A stretch of DNA of 64,000 bases, from the NCBI GenBank assembly GCA_943736015.1, contig OX031065.1, positions 29,216,427-29,280,426 of the forward strand. The letters are read 5' to 3'. The stretch is from Tridacna crocea (lineage: Eukaryota > Mollusca > Bivalvia > Cardiida > Cardiidae). Positions 31,599 to 41,489 of the stretch are shown here, one piece after another; position 1 is the stretch's first letter; each line of letters starts with the position of its first letter. The notes below the pieces were generated by a model. It did no database searches. It had not been told where the DNA came from and was given only the letters and a program-made list of their open reading frames with translations. Both the position numbers and the translations under genes were made by a program.

Positions 31599-31773
31599 AG
31601 GGGCGGATCCAGGATTTCTTCATGGGGCGTTCAACTCAGTCAGTCTCAGATATGCAGACATGGACCCAAAGCACAAATCAGTCACCAATGAATTGGAAGT
31701 CCATCAAAAAAAAAAATCTGAAAATTTAGGGGGGTTCATCCGAACCCCCGAGCCCCCCTGGATCCACCAGTGC
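31599..31773. mobile_element. MITE with GGCGGATCCAGG inverted ends
   Basis: CAGGGGCGGATCCAGG at left, CCCCCTGGATCCACCAGTG at right, with subterminal GGGGGGTTCATCCGAACCCCC; a design common in invertebrate genomes. Confidence 0.75.
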
Positions 31774-31927
31774 TCTCTTAGATACATGTACTGGTGTTTT
31801 TATGGTTCGTTCATGGAATATGCCCGATTTTTCAAAGGAGTCAAAGGTATTGGGCACTATAAAGTCACATATCAGATGTGATAAACACCATTGTGCACAC
31901 TTGCCATTTACCAGCATTTAAACCATA

Positions 31928-31958
31928 ACATGTTATGTTATGTTATGTTATGTTACGT
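31928..31958. repeat. (ATGTT)n microsatellite
   Basis: ATGTT/GTTAT pentamer repeated about six times. Confidence 0.85.
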
Positions 31959-31989
31959 CATTTAAACCAATACTGTTGGTTAAAAGCAC

Positions 31990-32390
31990 CCTTAACCATG
32001 TACCGGCCAATCACATGGTTTTACAAGGAAAAAGACCTTCTATAAACATCGTTGGATAAGGATAAAACAAGTATAACCTTTTTGATTATGTAACATTAAA
32101 AGAAGAAATCTAGCTCTTTGAATCTTGATGGATCATTACTTTACCCTTTACCAAATAGAGCTAGTTGCTAAATACCTACCTGTGGGACATACCTATTGAA
32201 AATGTTCTTTGAAAAAAGGGGAAAGGGTGCTTATAACAAGTATTTCCTCATTTTCCCACAATTTTTTTCCACCAAATCCCTATCAGAGTTCTAAGTGACA
32301 TCCATTTGTAACAAACATGAATTTGTCGTCTGCAGATGTATAGAATTTTGAAGAGACTAAAATGTGAGTTCACATAATAGCAATATCTGC
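31990..32390 (+). mobile_element. Two decayed MITE A copies
   Basis: CTTAACCATGTACCGGCCAA (31990) starts the first; CCCTTTACCAAATAGAGC (32145), a loose palindrome and ATTTGTCGTCTGCAGATG (32320) mark the second. Confidence 0.5.
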
Positions 32391-32395
32391 ATTTT

Positions 32396-33300
32396 TCTCT
32401 TGCACTCATTTACCATGTACAGACTTCCTCTGTGTTTTCTTATACATTTTTCTAAATGATCTCAAGTTTCAAACACACCAAAGAAGTTTTCATAAGCATT
32501 GTGGGAGAAGGTGCAAAATCAGATAACCAACATGGTCTCATTTTTCCACATGTTTCCTCACCTTTTAAAACACAAAATATAAACACTGTATGAGAAAATG
32601 GAGGTAAACTATCATTATATGTATTAGTAGGGGCACGACTTCTCTGGAGAACTCGTACCCTTGAGGTTGGGGTAGAAGTTCTCCAGGGTATGATTTCTCC
32701 TGATTCCATTTCAGCTGCTTGCAGTAGATCTAGATCTATGTAACTCGGCAAATATTTATTGGAAAAAAAAAATCTATCCTATTTATTAGAGTTTCAATGG
32801 CTTAACTGTTCTCAAAATGTGTCTTAATGGCTGCAAATTTGAAAGCATTTGAATTTTTCTAGGAGGCCTGGTGTCCTAACCAATTACATAATGATAAGAA
32901 ATTAAATTTTAATCAGTCTAGATCTACAGCATGATTGCGAATAAAGATAGTAGGCAACAGATCTATGGGAGGATATGGATGTTTTAATAGATCAAACTTG
33001 GGACTAAAATAAGAACTAGAGGCCTTGAGGGCCTGAAATTGCTCTTCTAACAGTGAATTTGAGTTTGTGCGAGCATACATTATGAATTTTTCATGTAAAA
33101 ATATAAAATGAAAAAAAAAATCAACACAAAAGTGCGTTCTGGCAACTGGGCTTCAACCCACTAAGATAGCATAAGTAGGTATGATGAATAGAAAAGTCAG
33201 TGAATAAAATAAAGTGCAATTTCTCAAAACTAAATGTTTGGAATCCAAGCCAAATTTGAAAGTGTTTTAGTACGTCTTGAATTACACAATCCTAGCTAAC
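32396..33300. other. No gene seen
   Basis: Contains a second GGAGAACTCGTACCC cluster (32640-32700), an A palindrome trace near 32500-32560 (CATTGTGGGAGAAGG / CTCATTTTTCCACATG) and otherwise AT-rich DNA. Confidence 0.4.
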
Positions 33301-33529
33301 TTAACCCTTTCCCAAATGACAAACTTTTGGACTACACCAAATTGAAAGCATTTGCAGACAACAATTCAACTCTTGCTGAAAAGATGATTTCTGTCTATGA
33401 TAGGATAGAAAACATTGTGAGAAAAGGAGAAAATGCTGGTTACCAGCATTTTCTCCTTTTCCCACAATGTTTTCAAAAGGCTACTATTCCAGACCCGTAA
33501 AAACCAGGGATTGTTTGGGAAAGGGTTAA
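33301..33529 (-). mobile_element. MITE A49, reverse, complete
   Basis: 229 bp; CCCTTTCCCAAATGACAAAC and AACTCTTGCTGAAAAGATG mark the A22/A50 subfamily. Confidence 0.94.
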
Positions 33530-33559
33530 AGGAAATATGGCTAATAATGCGGACTTTGT

Positions 33560-34740
33560 TTCATACTAAGTCATCAAATGGCTGCTTTTGTTCTGAATGG
33601 TTTACCTGATTTTCTTCACTTTTAATAGAGTTCAAGTCCTTGATGAACAAAACAATCTTTGCAAGTTTCAACAGAATTGGATCAACGCTGTGAACTTCAT
33701 TGCCCAAACAAGAAATTGAAATTTTAAACTTTGAATGGCTACTTTTCCCACACTGATTGTCAGATTTCATTTTCAAAATCAATAGGCTTCAAGCCGTGAT
33801 TAAAATTAACTGTCAAAGTTTAACCCTTTCCCAAACAACAAACTTTTGGACTAGACCAAATTGAAAGTATTTGCAGACGACAATTCAACTCTTGCTGAAA
33901 AGATGGTTTCTGTCTATGATAGGGTAGAAAACATTGTTGGAAAAGGAGAAAATTCTGGTTACCAGCATTTTCTCCTTTCCCACAATATTTCTAAAAGGCT
34001 ACTATTCCAGACCCGTAAAAACCAGGGATTGTTTGGGAAAGGGTTAATGAAAATCAGGCACCAAATGCTGACTTCATCAAATTAACATGAAATGGATGGT
34101 TAAGTGGCTACTTTCCCCATACTAATTGTAAGATTTTTCTCCAAAATGGGTAAGGTTTAAGCTATTGATAAGACAAAGCAACTGTGTAAGTTTCCTGACT
34201 ATCTGAGCTCAAAGCAGACTTCATCGCATAAACTGAAAAAATGGAAATTTTGATCAGCAAAAGACTACTTTTCTCAAACTGTTTGTTTGATAGGGTTCAA
34301 GCTAATTATGAGATTGACAAACTGTGCAAGTTTTACAAAAATCCTATAACAAATACAGACTTTATCACATTAACAAGAAATGGAGATTTTCACCTTGACA
34401 TGATTTCCCATATTTTTGGTTGGATGTTTTGCAAAATTAATAGGGCTCAAGCCATCGATAAGATAAAGAAACTGTGCAAGTTTCACTCATATCAGACAGC
34501 AAATGTAAACTTTATGGCATAAACAAGAAATGGAAATTTCAAACTTGAAATGGCTACTTTTTCCATACTATTTGTTGGAATTTTGTCAAAATCGACAGGT
34601 TTCAAGCTATATGAGATTAACAAACTGTGTAAGTTTCACGAAAATCCAATGAGAAATGCAGACTGTATCACGTATACAAGAAAAAGATTAACAGATGGAC
34701 AGACCGACAGACGGACAGACCGACGGACGGCGGAAACCCC
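33560..34740 (+). repeat. Tandem repeat, about 145 bp unit, with A50 inserted
   Basis: Units share TGGCTACTTT(T/C)(C/T)CCATACT, (C)AAGC(T/C)AT(A/T)..GAT, AAACTGTG(C/T)AAGTTT and GACTT(C/T)ATC(A/G)CAT. It ends in an ACAGACCG-type microsatellite at about 34692-34730. Confidence 0.75.
33820..34047 (-). mobile_element. MITE A50, reverse, complete
   Basis: Nearly identical to A49 in spite of lying 290 bp away; inserted in a tandem repeat unit at AAGTTTAA. Confidence 0.94.
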
Positions 34741-34840
34741 ACTTTTAACATAGAAAGTAGAGTTAAAAACGAGAGAAAGCTCCTAAATATTGCTGTGGAT
34801 TGGTCTCGGCTCTGTCAAAGGTACGTTCAACATTCCGTTC

Positions 34841-36088
34841 TGATTTTATGGTCAAAGGGAAAAAACTCGAACAATCCAGTATCCATTAGTTATGAAGAGT
34901 ACTCTCCCTTATTGTTACCCCCCCCCCCCAATCTCCCCCCTCCTTCTCAGAATAGTCTTTTTATCAACTATTACAAACAGTCACATCGAAACTTTAAGAG
35001 CCGGTGCAGGGTCAATTTGGATACGGTCTATGGAAAAACCCGATTCTGCTAAATAAGTAAAATGAGACTTTCAAGCCGATTTTGAAACCCAAATTTGGTT
35101 TTTCAAAGGAGCTTTCTTTTTTAAAAATGTTCTGAATGGACTGTGTAGATTCAAAATCAGCCTGCTCGTTCATTTATAAGTACAACCGAGTTAAGCCTAT
35201 GGTTTCCTCGCTGGTATTTTTCAGTCAAAGGCAGGATGCAGTTGCGTTATTTTAATTAAATCAATATTTTGTGTCAGGCATTGTTCATATTAATTTAGAG
35301 AGAGTGACCTCCCTACTTACAACCCCCTTTTCCATTAAAAAGGGGGGGAATCTAAACGGGGATCAACATTAATAAAATCGGGAAAAAGCACGGCTTTCAT
35401 CTCCATTTATTCGTTTGGAAGTCATCTCCATTTATTTGCTTCGAAGATTCAGGCCTGTATACTTTCACTTTACTTGTACCGTGTTCCTCACAGTCAATGT
35501 TCAAAGAAATGATTGGAATTTGACAATTCAGCCCATATTAACGATATCTATTGATAGCCTCGAAAACCTAATGGAACGAAAACAAGTCGTTGGTTCATCA
35601 ATTTAAATATCGTATCATATTAAAGATTATTTATCGTATACTTGTACATTCATCAATTGATAAATTTGATTGTAAAAATTGCATCTAGATTCTGCGTGAG
35701 ATTCTTACTTTGACAACCGAATTGCTAGTTGAACAAAGTTTAAATTTCGGCGTTCGCCTTGTTTACAAAATGTGACGAGATAGTCAAGGGAGACTATCAC
35801 CTGTTTACAAAATAATAAACACCTCTGCATTTTTCTTTATTTTCTTTCTTTTGTCTTCTGTCATGATGTTTTCAAAAGTAGCAGTATCTGCAAGGCTGTC
35901 TTAAACTTTACCAGAAATAATGACAGCTCTATGAACATTTTTTTTTTTTTCGATACAGATCGTCTTCACAAGCTGCAATGATGTTTATTCGTCTACGGTT
36001 TTATACGGTCCACAAATGTAAGAGGAGTAACTCTGCCATGAAAAAGTGATGCCGGTAAATACGAGTTTTCTCCCTTTGACCATATAAT
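34841..36088. mobile_element. Candidate TIR-bounded element, about 1.25 kb
   Basis: TATGGTCAAAGGGAAAAAAC near 34847 is matched inversely by GTTTTCTCCCTTTGACCATA near 36066; weaker inverted similarity continues inward (GAGTACTCTCCC / GAGGAGTAACTC). No transposase frame seen; poly-C run at 34919-34929. Confidence 0.4.
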
Positions 36089-37204
36089 TACTCCTAATTT
36101 TAGCCGGTGTTGGTTCGAGCTACTCACAACTTTCCATAAACGCAAATCATTGTGAACAAAGTGGAGAGAAATACAGAACTTCTGAAAGTCCTACAAATTA
36201 ATTTAAAAATATGCAAAGCATAGAAAGAGCAAAAGGGACTTTTTTGTAAGACTTATATACACAAACGTAATCTGTACACCAACGAATCTGTGCAGAAATG
36301 TTTATTTGACACTGACCAGCAATTTTTGATGGCACTAGATACATGTATACTGCTTTAACTTCTAAACGACAAATTCTCGACAAACGACGAGTTCTCCAAG
36401 GTACAATTAAGTTCTCCAATGTACGAGTTCTCGTGCTGATACCAAGTAAATCACTCCATTCTTTTAATGAAACTAAAAGTCTTTGGTCATTCTGGGTCAA
36501 CTATATACACTGGTTACGTTAATGACATGTCAGCTGCCGTTAAACACACACGTAATTATTATATGCAGACGACTCTGCCATCCTGGTATGTCTTTTTTTT
36601 TTTTAAATATTAACATTTGAAGGACCAAAACAAGATGGTCCTTTTTTGTGTGTCATCCTTTGTGTTTGAATATAGTTTGTAATAATTTCATTATTATGTC
36701 CATTAAAACTCATGTATAGTGCTTTTATGTTGTCATATATTTTATACTTGTAGAAATAAATCTAACCACAGGAATTTGACGTTCTATAATGTAAAAAAAA
36801 TGATAAACTATGAGGAAAAAACAAAACTGTATATAAAGAAACATAGGGGAGTACATATTTTTTACATATTTTTCCATATATTTTTATTGTAGAATGTCAA
36901 TTTTCTGTGATCCATAACTAACCCTGAACAAACGAGACATCAGTTTGCAAACAATTCCAATTAATTAAAGGCAAACAGCAAACAAATTATTTTCAAACTG
37001 TAATTACCAATCTTGTAACTAACATTAACCAAACAATGTAATTATTTATCAACTGTGTCAAACATCGATTGATTCCTTTAATTGATTAGTGAGTACTTAG
37101 TTTATAAGTATGCAACAAATGCAACTATAAAACTTTTGGCAATTATAAAAGCAACATTTTTTAAAAATTCATCGAAGAATATATTTTAATAATCGTTAGG
37201 TAAA
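36089..37204. other. No gene seen; small foldback
   Basis: CCACAGGAATTTGACGTTCT (36769) faces AGAATGTCAATTTTCTGTG (36891); a third copy is at 37861. GAGTTCTCC motifs at 36386-36430. Otherwise very AT-rich. Confidence 0.45.
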
Positions 37205-37209
37205 TAAAC

Positions 37210-37350
37210 TATCAACCTGGTACGAATTCGTAAGTTATGGTACGAAATTGTAATATTATGGTACGAAATGGTCAATGCATGGTACGAAATGGTAATTCTT
37301 TAGTACGAAATGGTAATATGATATATGGCACGAAATGGTTATGGTACGAA
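37210..37350 (+). repeat. GGTACGAAATGGTAAT minisatellite
   Basis: Seven to eight copies of GGTACGAAATGGTAAT with 17-24 bp spacing. One frame reads repeated MVRNGN, but this follows from the DNA repeat. Confidence 0.9.
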
Positions 37351-37929
37351 ATGACTGTATACCGATTCAGACAGGAAAATCGAAATTTATACGAAAGTAA
37401 TTTCTGTAATCTTTTTTAAATTTGTACCTTATAGAAAGATTTAGATTTTATGTGATACACATAATTTTTATTATTCATATTTTTTTCTTACAGATAACAA
37501 TGATCATAGTTATAAAACACCTTCATTTAAAAAAAAAAAGACCGTTTTCGTTCAAAACATGTTAGTTTTACTTTATTTTTCTGGGTATTTCCGGGGAGCT
37601 ATTTATATACAAACCAATTTCTGGGCTTCCCAAATCTTCCCAAACATCTCGCTGAAATTGTCGTTGCAAGTTCGTGTCTCTTTAACCATTGAGCAGGTAT
37701 AGGTACTCCCATATTTGTTGCTGGGACCTTTTTTTATACCTTATTTATTTGAAAATCTGTTCATTAAATAAATAGATCTGTTTAAATTCGACTTATCCAG
37801 GTCTACTTTCGTTTTACACCTATTTTAAAGCACATTGTCATATATCATATGCATATCGGATCACAGGAATTTGACATTCTGTAATGAAAATATTTGATTA
37901 AATACGCAAAAAGTACTTCCCTGTGTATA
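37351..37929. other. No recognisable feature
   Basis: AT-rich. One dispersed CACAGGAATTTGACATTCTG unit at 37861. Confidence 0.45.
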
Positions 37930-38045
37930 AAAGCAGGACTTTCTCCTTTTTCCACAATGTTTTCCACTCTTCTAAAGTCCAGTTTTTTATGCTTTCAGAT
38001 TTCCTTTTGGATTAGTCATAAACTTTATTGTTTGGTAACAAGTTA
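37930..38045 (+). mobile_element. MITE A right-half fragment
   Basis: TTTCTCCTTTTTCCACAATG to TTGTTTGGTAACAAGTTAA. Confidence 0.7.
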
Positions 38046-38084
38046 AATTCTCATTTCTCTCCCAGCCAAGGTAAGCCTTCTATG

Positions 38085-38301
38085 TTAACCCTTTACCACA
38101 CAAAATTTTGGACAAACTGACATGAAGCATTTGATGTTGGCAATTTAAATGATTATTTCGATCTTTGATAATGCAAAAAACATTGTGGTAAAAGGAGAAA
38201 ATGCTGGTTACCCAGTATTTTCTCTTTTTCCACAATTTTTCCATTTAAAAGTCCTCCTTCCATGTGTTGTGAAAACCAGGGATTGTCTGGTAAAGGGTTA
38301 A
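38085..38301 (-). mobile_element. MITE A51, reverse, diverged
   Basis: TTAACCCTTTACCACACAAA to GTCTGGTAAAGGGTTAA. Confidence 0.85.
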
Positions 38302-38427
38302 TAAAGTGCATAATCCTGCTATATTACTTTTTACATTGTATGCAGACAGCGATAAGATTTTGAAAGGTACATGAAATATTTTGTTGCCACAATTAATCCA
38401 CACAATCCTACAACCTTTTTATCCTAA

Positions 38428-38638
38428 TTAACCCATTACCACACAATCCCTACTTTTGACGCCCCCGAGAAAGAAGACTTCAGAAAACATTGTGGAAAAA
38501 GGAGAAAATGCTGGTAACCAGCATTTTCTCCTTTTCCCACAATGTTTTCTACCCTTGACAAAACAAATTTCAACTTTTCAGCCACTTTTATCTGCAATTT
38601 CGAAAAACGTAAAATTTTGTCGTTTGGGAATGAGTTAA
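38428..38638 (+). mobile_element. MITE A52, forward, small deletion
   Basis: TTAACCCATTACCACACAAT to GTCGTTTGGGAATGAGTTAA; lacks part of the CTTTCAATTTGG block. Confidence 0.92.
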
Positions 38639-39107
38639 GATGAATTTAGCCATTAATCAAACATTCTTAAGCTCGCTTTTTTTATCTAGTTCAAATCGCT
38701 AACAAAAGTTCACACTGATGTTTGCTTATAGTAAAAAGTCTCACCCTACCATAGTGCTATCAAAAGTTATCCCACTGTATGATGAGAAAGTTTGTTTTAC
38801 GAAAGTTTTGATAAATTACAAGTTTGGTAGAGTTGATGTATGTAGATACCTTTTCATCTTGGATGTGTTAAGGATATATTACTTCTTTTTCTGTGATGTT
38901 TTGAGATCTGTTAGCCTGTCATAAGTTGTTATTTGTTCTGATGGAGAAAAATAGCTTCAAGACAGGTAAATTTGTGTTCAAAATCATACTGCAGAATCCA
39001 ATAAAAAAAATGATGAATATAGCAAACTAGAGATACAGAATGATGGTACCAACATACCCATACCAGGAGTTGCTGCCTTTATACATGGATATTTTTTTCC
39101 AACTTTT
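38639..39107. other. No recognisable feature
   Basis: AT-rich, the open frame 38718-38924 has no known motif. Confidence 0.45.
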
Positions 39108-39310
39108 AAGGATCTGGACAGGCCTTTTGAAAAGAAAATAGTTTGGGATAAAAGGAGAAAATGCTAGCAACCAGTATTTTCTCTTTTTTCCATATGTTTT
39201 CAGCCCTTCCCAATATAAATTTTGATTTTTCAGTCAACATTTATTTTGTCATCTGCAATTTAGCTTTCAGTTTGGACCAGTCTAAAACTTGGTCTTTGGT
39301 GAAGAGGTAA
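39108..39310 (+). mobile_element. MITE A53, forward, left end lost
   Basis: GGAGAAAATGCTAGCAACC palindrome trace to GTTTGGACCAGTCTAAAAC. Confidence 0.75.
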
Positions 39311-39759
39311 AACATATTTTGATCACACTTTTAAACAAAATTACAATAGATAATTTAGCAAAATATACACTTGAAGTATTTGATTCTAGAAACTTGTTTG
39401 TAAAATGTGCTCCATAGAAACTTGGGTGTCTAAAAGACCAAATTTTTTAATAAAAAAATTGACGGGAGGTGGAAATGACCAAATTGCATCAAAATGACTG
39501 AGTGTCGCAACGACCATGTATCAAAATGACAGTCTTCATTTTGTGGCTTAATATGAAGTAAGATAGTAGAGATTAAACCTCACAAGAAATTGCCTCTTTT
39601 TCCTGTTTTTTTCATTTAGTTCAAAAATAGTATTTAGTCATTGGGAAACTCTTATGAAATACCAAATTTCCAAACAGAACTAAAAACAGAACCACTCTCT
39701 ACTTCATATATTTGCTATGGAGTGAAAAAAGACCTTGGGGTATAGACTAGGTGTAGCAA

Positions 39760-40025
39760 AGCTTGTACATAGAAGTTTCATAAATGGCATGCAACACAGG
39801 AAAAAGGGCATTCGGATTTTGTGCAGAGTGTCATCTCGGATCAGCCTGCGCAGGCTAATCCAAGACGGCATTTTATGACTACATTAGATTTTGTGGTACA
39901 ATAGCCTTGTGCAAAACAGAAAATTACATAAAAATGAAAATGTCATTTGGATTGGACTTCGCAGGCTGATCCGAGACGAGACTGTAGACAAATGTCCAAA
40001 TATCCCTTTTTGCTGGTTGCAGGCC
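39760..40025. repeat. GATCAGCCTGCGCAGGCT repeat
   Basis: TCGGATCAGCCTGCGCAGGCT at 39838 and CTTCGCAGGCTGATCCGAGA at 39958 face each other; a related GGGCAGGCTGATCCAAGAGG lies at 58445. Confidence 0.6.
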
Positions 40026-40439
40026 ACAATGTGCTGGCACCAGTGAAAAGGGATTTCATGTTTTTGACAAGTAGCAAATTACATTTTTATTTTATACCAG
40101 TACCAAGATGTAAGCACAAAAGCCGGCATATTCATCTACACCGAAAAATAAAAAAATTTTATTGCCTGACCCTCCCATATACATGTAGTTTGCTCGACCC
40201 AGCCAGCTTTGACCCAGTACCTTTCAGGGCAAGTTATACAGAAATATGGAAATATGATAGATCTAAAAGAAGCCCAAAATTTACTTACAAAGTATCAGGC
40301 AATATAAATCTAAGATCAGACTGGATATTCAGTGTAATAAATAGGATCAGTAATACTTACGGTATCTAAATAAGTTTCAGTTTCATATTTTCTGTTTTGA
40401 AAAGAAATATGTGAATAAGTCCTTGTGGTCAAATTCATT

Positions 40440-40547
40440 TCCCTAGAGGTGTGCTGATGCCTGGAATAGCTTGCCAGAAGACATTGTTTGTAGTACCAGA
40501 GTAGTCATTTTAAGTAGACAAATTACAGTGTATAAAAGAAGGTTTTA
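40440..40547 (+). mobile_element. Possible LINE reverse-transcriptase C-terminal tail
   Basis: A frame reads RCADAWNSLPEDIV followed by about 20 residues and a stop. (V)(V/D).WN.LP..VV near the C-terminus is a usual ending of non-LTR retrotransposon ORF2. Nothing upstream is recognisable as RT. Confidence 0.4.
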
Positions 40548-40562
40548 AACCTTGCTAATTTA

Positions 40563-40782
40563 TTAACTCTTTACCAAACGACAATATTTTAAGCGAAAGC
40601 ATTTGCAGACAACAAATTTAATAAAAGTGACTGAAAATTTGAAATTTGTTCTGTGAAGGGTAGAAAACATTGTGGGAAAAGGAGAAAATGCTGGTTACCA
40701 GCATTTTCTCCTTTTCCCACAATGTTTTCTAAACACTTCTTTCGCAGGGTCATCAAAAGTAGGGATTGTGTGGTAATGGTAA
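40563..40782 (-). mobile_element. MITE A54, reverse
   Basis: TTAACTCTTTACCAAACGAC to TGTGTGGTAATGGTAA; palindrome perfect. Confidence 0.92.
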
Positions 40783-40989
40783 TGTGAGACTTAAAATTTT
40801 TAGAATTTTACTTCCTGGACTAGAACTAGTCAAATAGAACAATACTAGATGTGGAGCCCGTAAGCCAAACTGGCCCACATTTCTCCAAACAGCAACAGTA
40901 ATTCTAACAGCCTGAGCATTATCTATGCTGTATACTTCTCTGTAGACATTGTTTTTAGGGGTTAGAAATACTTTGTAGTCAACTTATAC

Positions 40990-41183
40990 TCAGAGCTCCA
41001 GATAGAGGGAGTGATTTTGTTTTTGAAAATAAATAAATGAATTATTCTCCACCAAACCCTATGTTATGGGTACTCATTAGAATTGTCTCAATGAGATGAT
41101 TCTAATGACTGCCCACAACATAGGCTTTGAAAGAGAAATAATGGATTTAGAATATTATCACTCCCCCTTATCTGGAGCTCTGC
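40990..41183. mobile_element. Foldback/MITE with CAGAGCTCCAGAT ends
   Basis: CAGAGCTCCAGATAGAGGGA at left and CCCCCTTATCTGGAGCTCTG at right, with an inner inverted CCTATGTTATGGG / CCCACAACATAGG; about 194 bp, 40 bp before the kinase start exon. Confidence 0.75.
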
Positions 41184-41221
41184 ACTAGTATCCAAGTATC
41201 TTTTTTTAATTGTCTTTTCAG

Positions 41222-41319
41222 AGCAAAGGCTCGTCACTTACTGGCAATTAAAGTTACTGTGAATAACTGCAAGACATAGACACACACTTAGGACACTTTA
41301 GACCAGGGTAAATTTAACA
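41222..41319 (+). other. Probable 5' UTR part of kinase start exon
   Basis: TTTTTTTAATTGTCTTTTCAG ending at 41221 is a strong acceptor; the ATG exon therefore likely starts at 41222 with earlier non-coding exon(s) upstream. An in-frame TAG at 41299-41301 closes the upstream frame. Confidence 0.5.
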
Positions 41320-41489
41320 ATGACTTCACAAAAGGATGAAAGCAGCCTTCAAATTTGGAAAAAGGATATCAAAATCCATTACAATGATGTTTTAGGAAAA
41401 GGAGGGTATGGGCAAGTGTTTTCAGGCTCATATGACAGAAAGAAAGTTGCTATAAAACTGTTGATTAACAAGGGAAAAATAGATAAAAG
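41320..41489 (+). CDS. RIPK-like: RIP kinase exon 1 (residues 1-57)
   Basis: Reads WKKDIKIHYNDVLGKGGYGQ and KKVAIKLL: the N-lobe with nucleotide-binding loop and K46. Donor GTTTGT is weak-looking, and a family A copy begins 12 bp further on. Confidence 0.88.

Noticed and set aside
34241-34522. 93-codon frame.
   Set aside because: Lies in the 145 bp tandem repeat and reflects its periodic sequence.
39947-40369. 140-codon open frame.
   Set aside because: No recognisable domain, begins in the GATCAGCC repeat, no splice signals supporting it.
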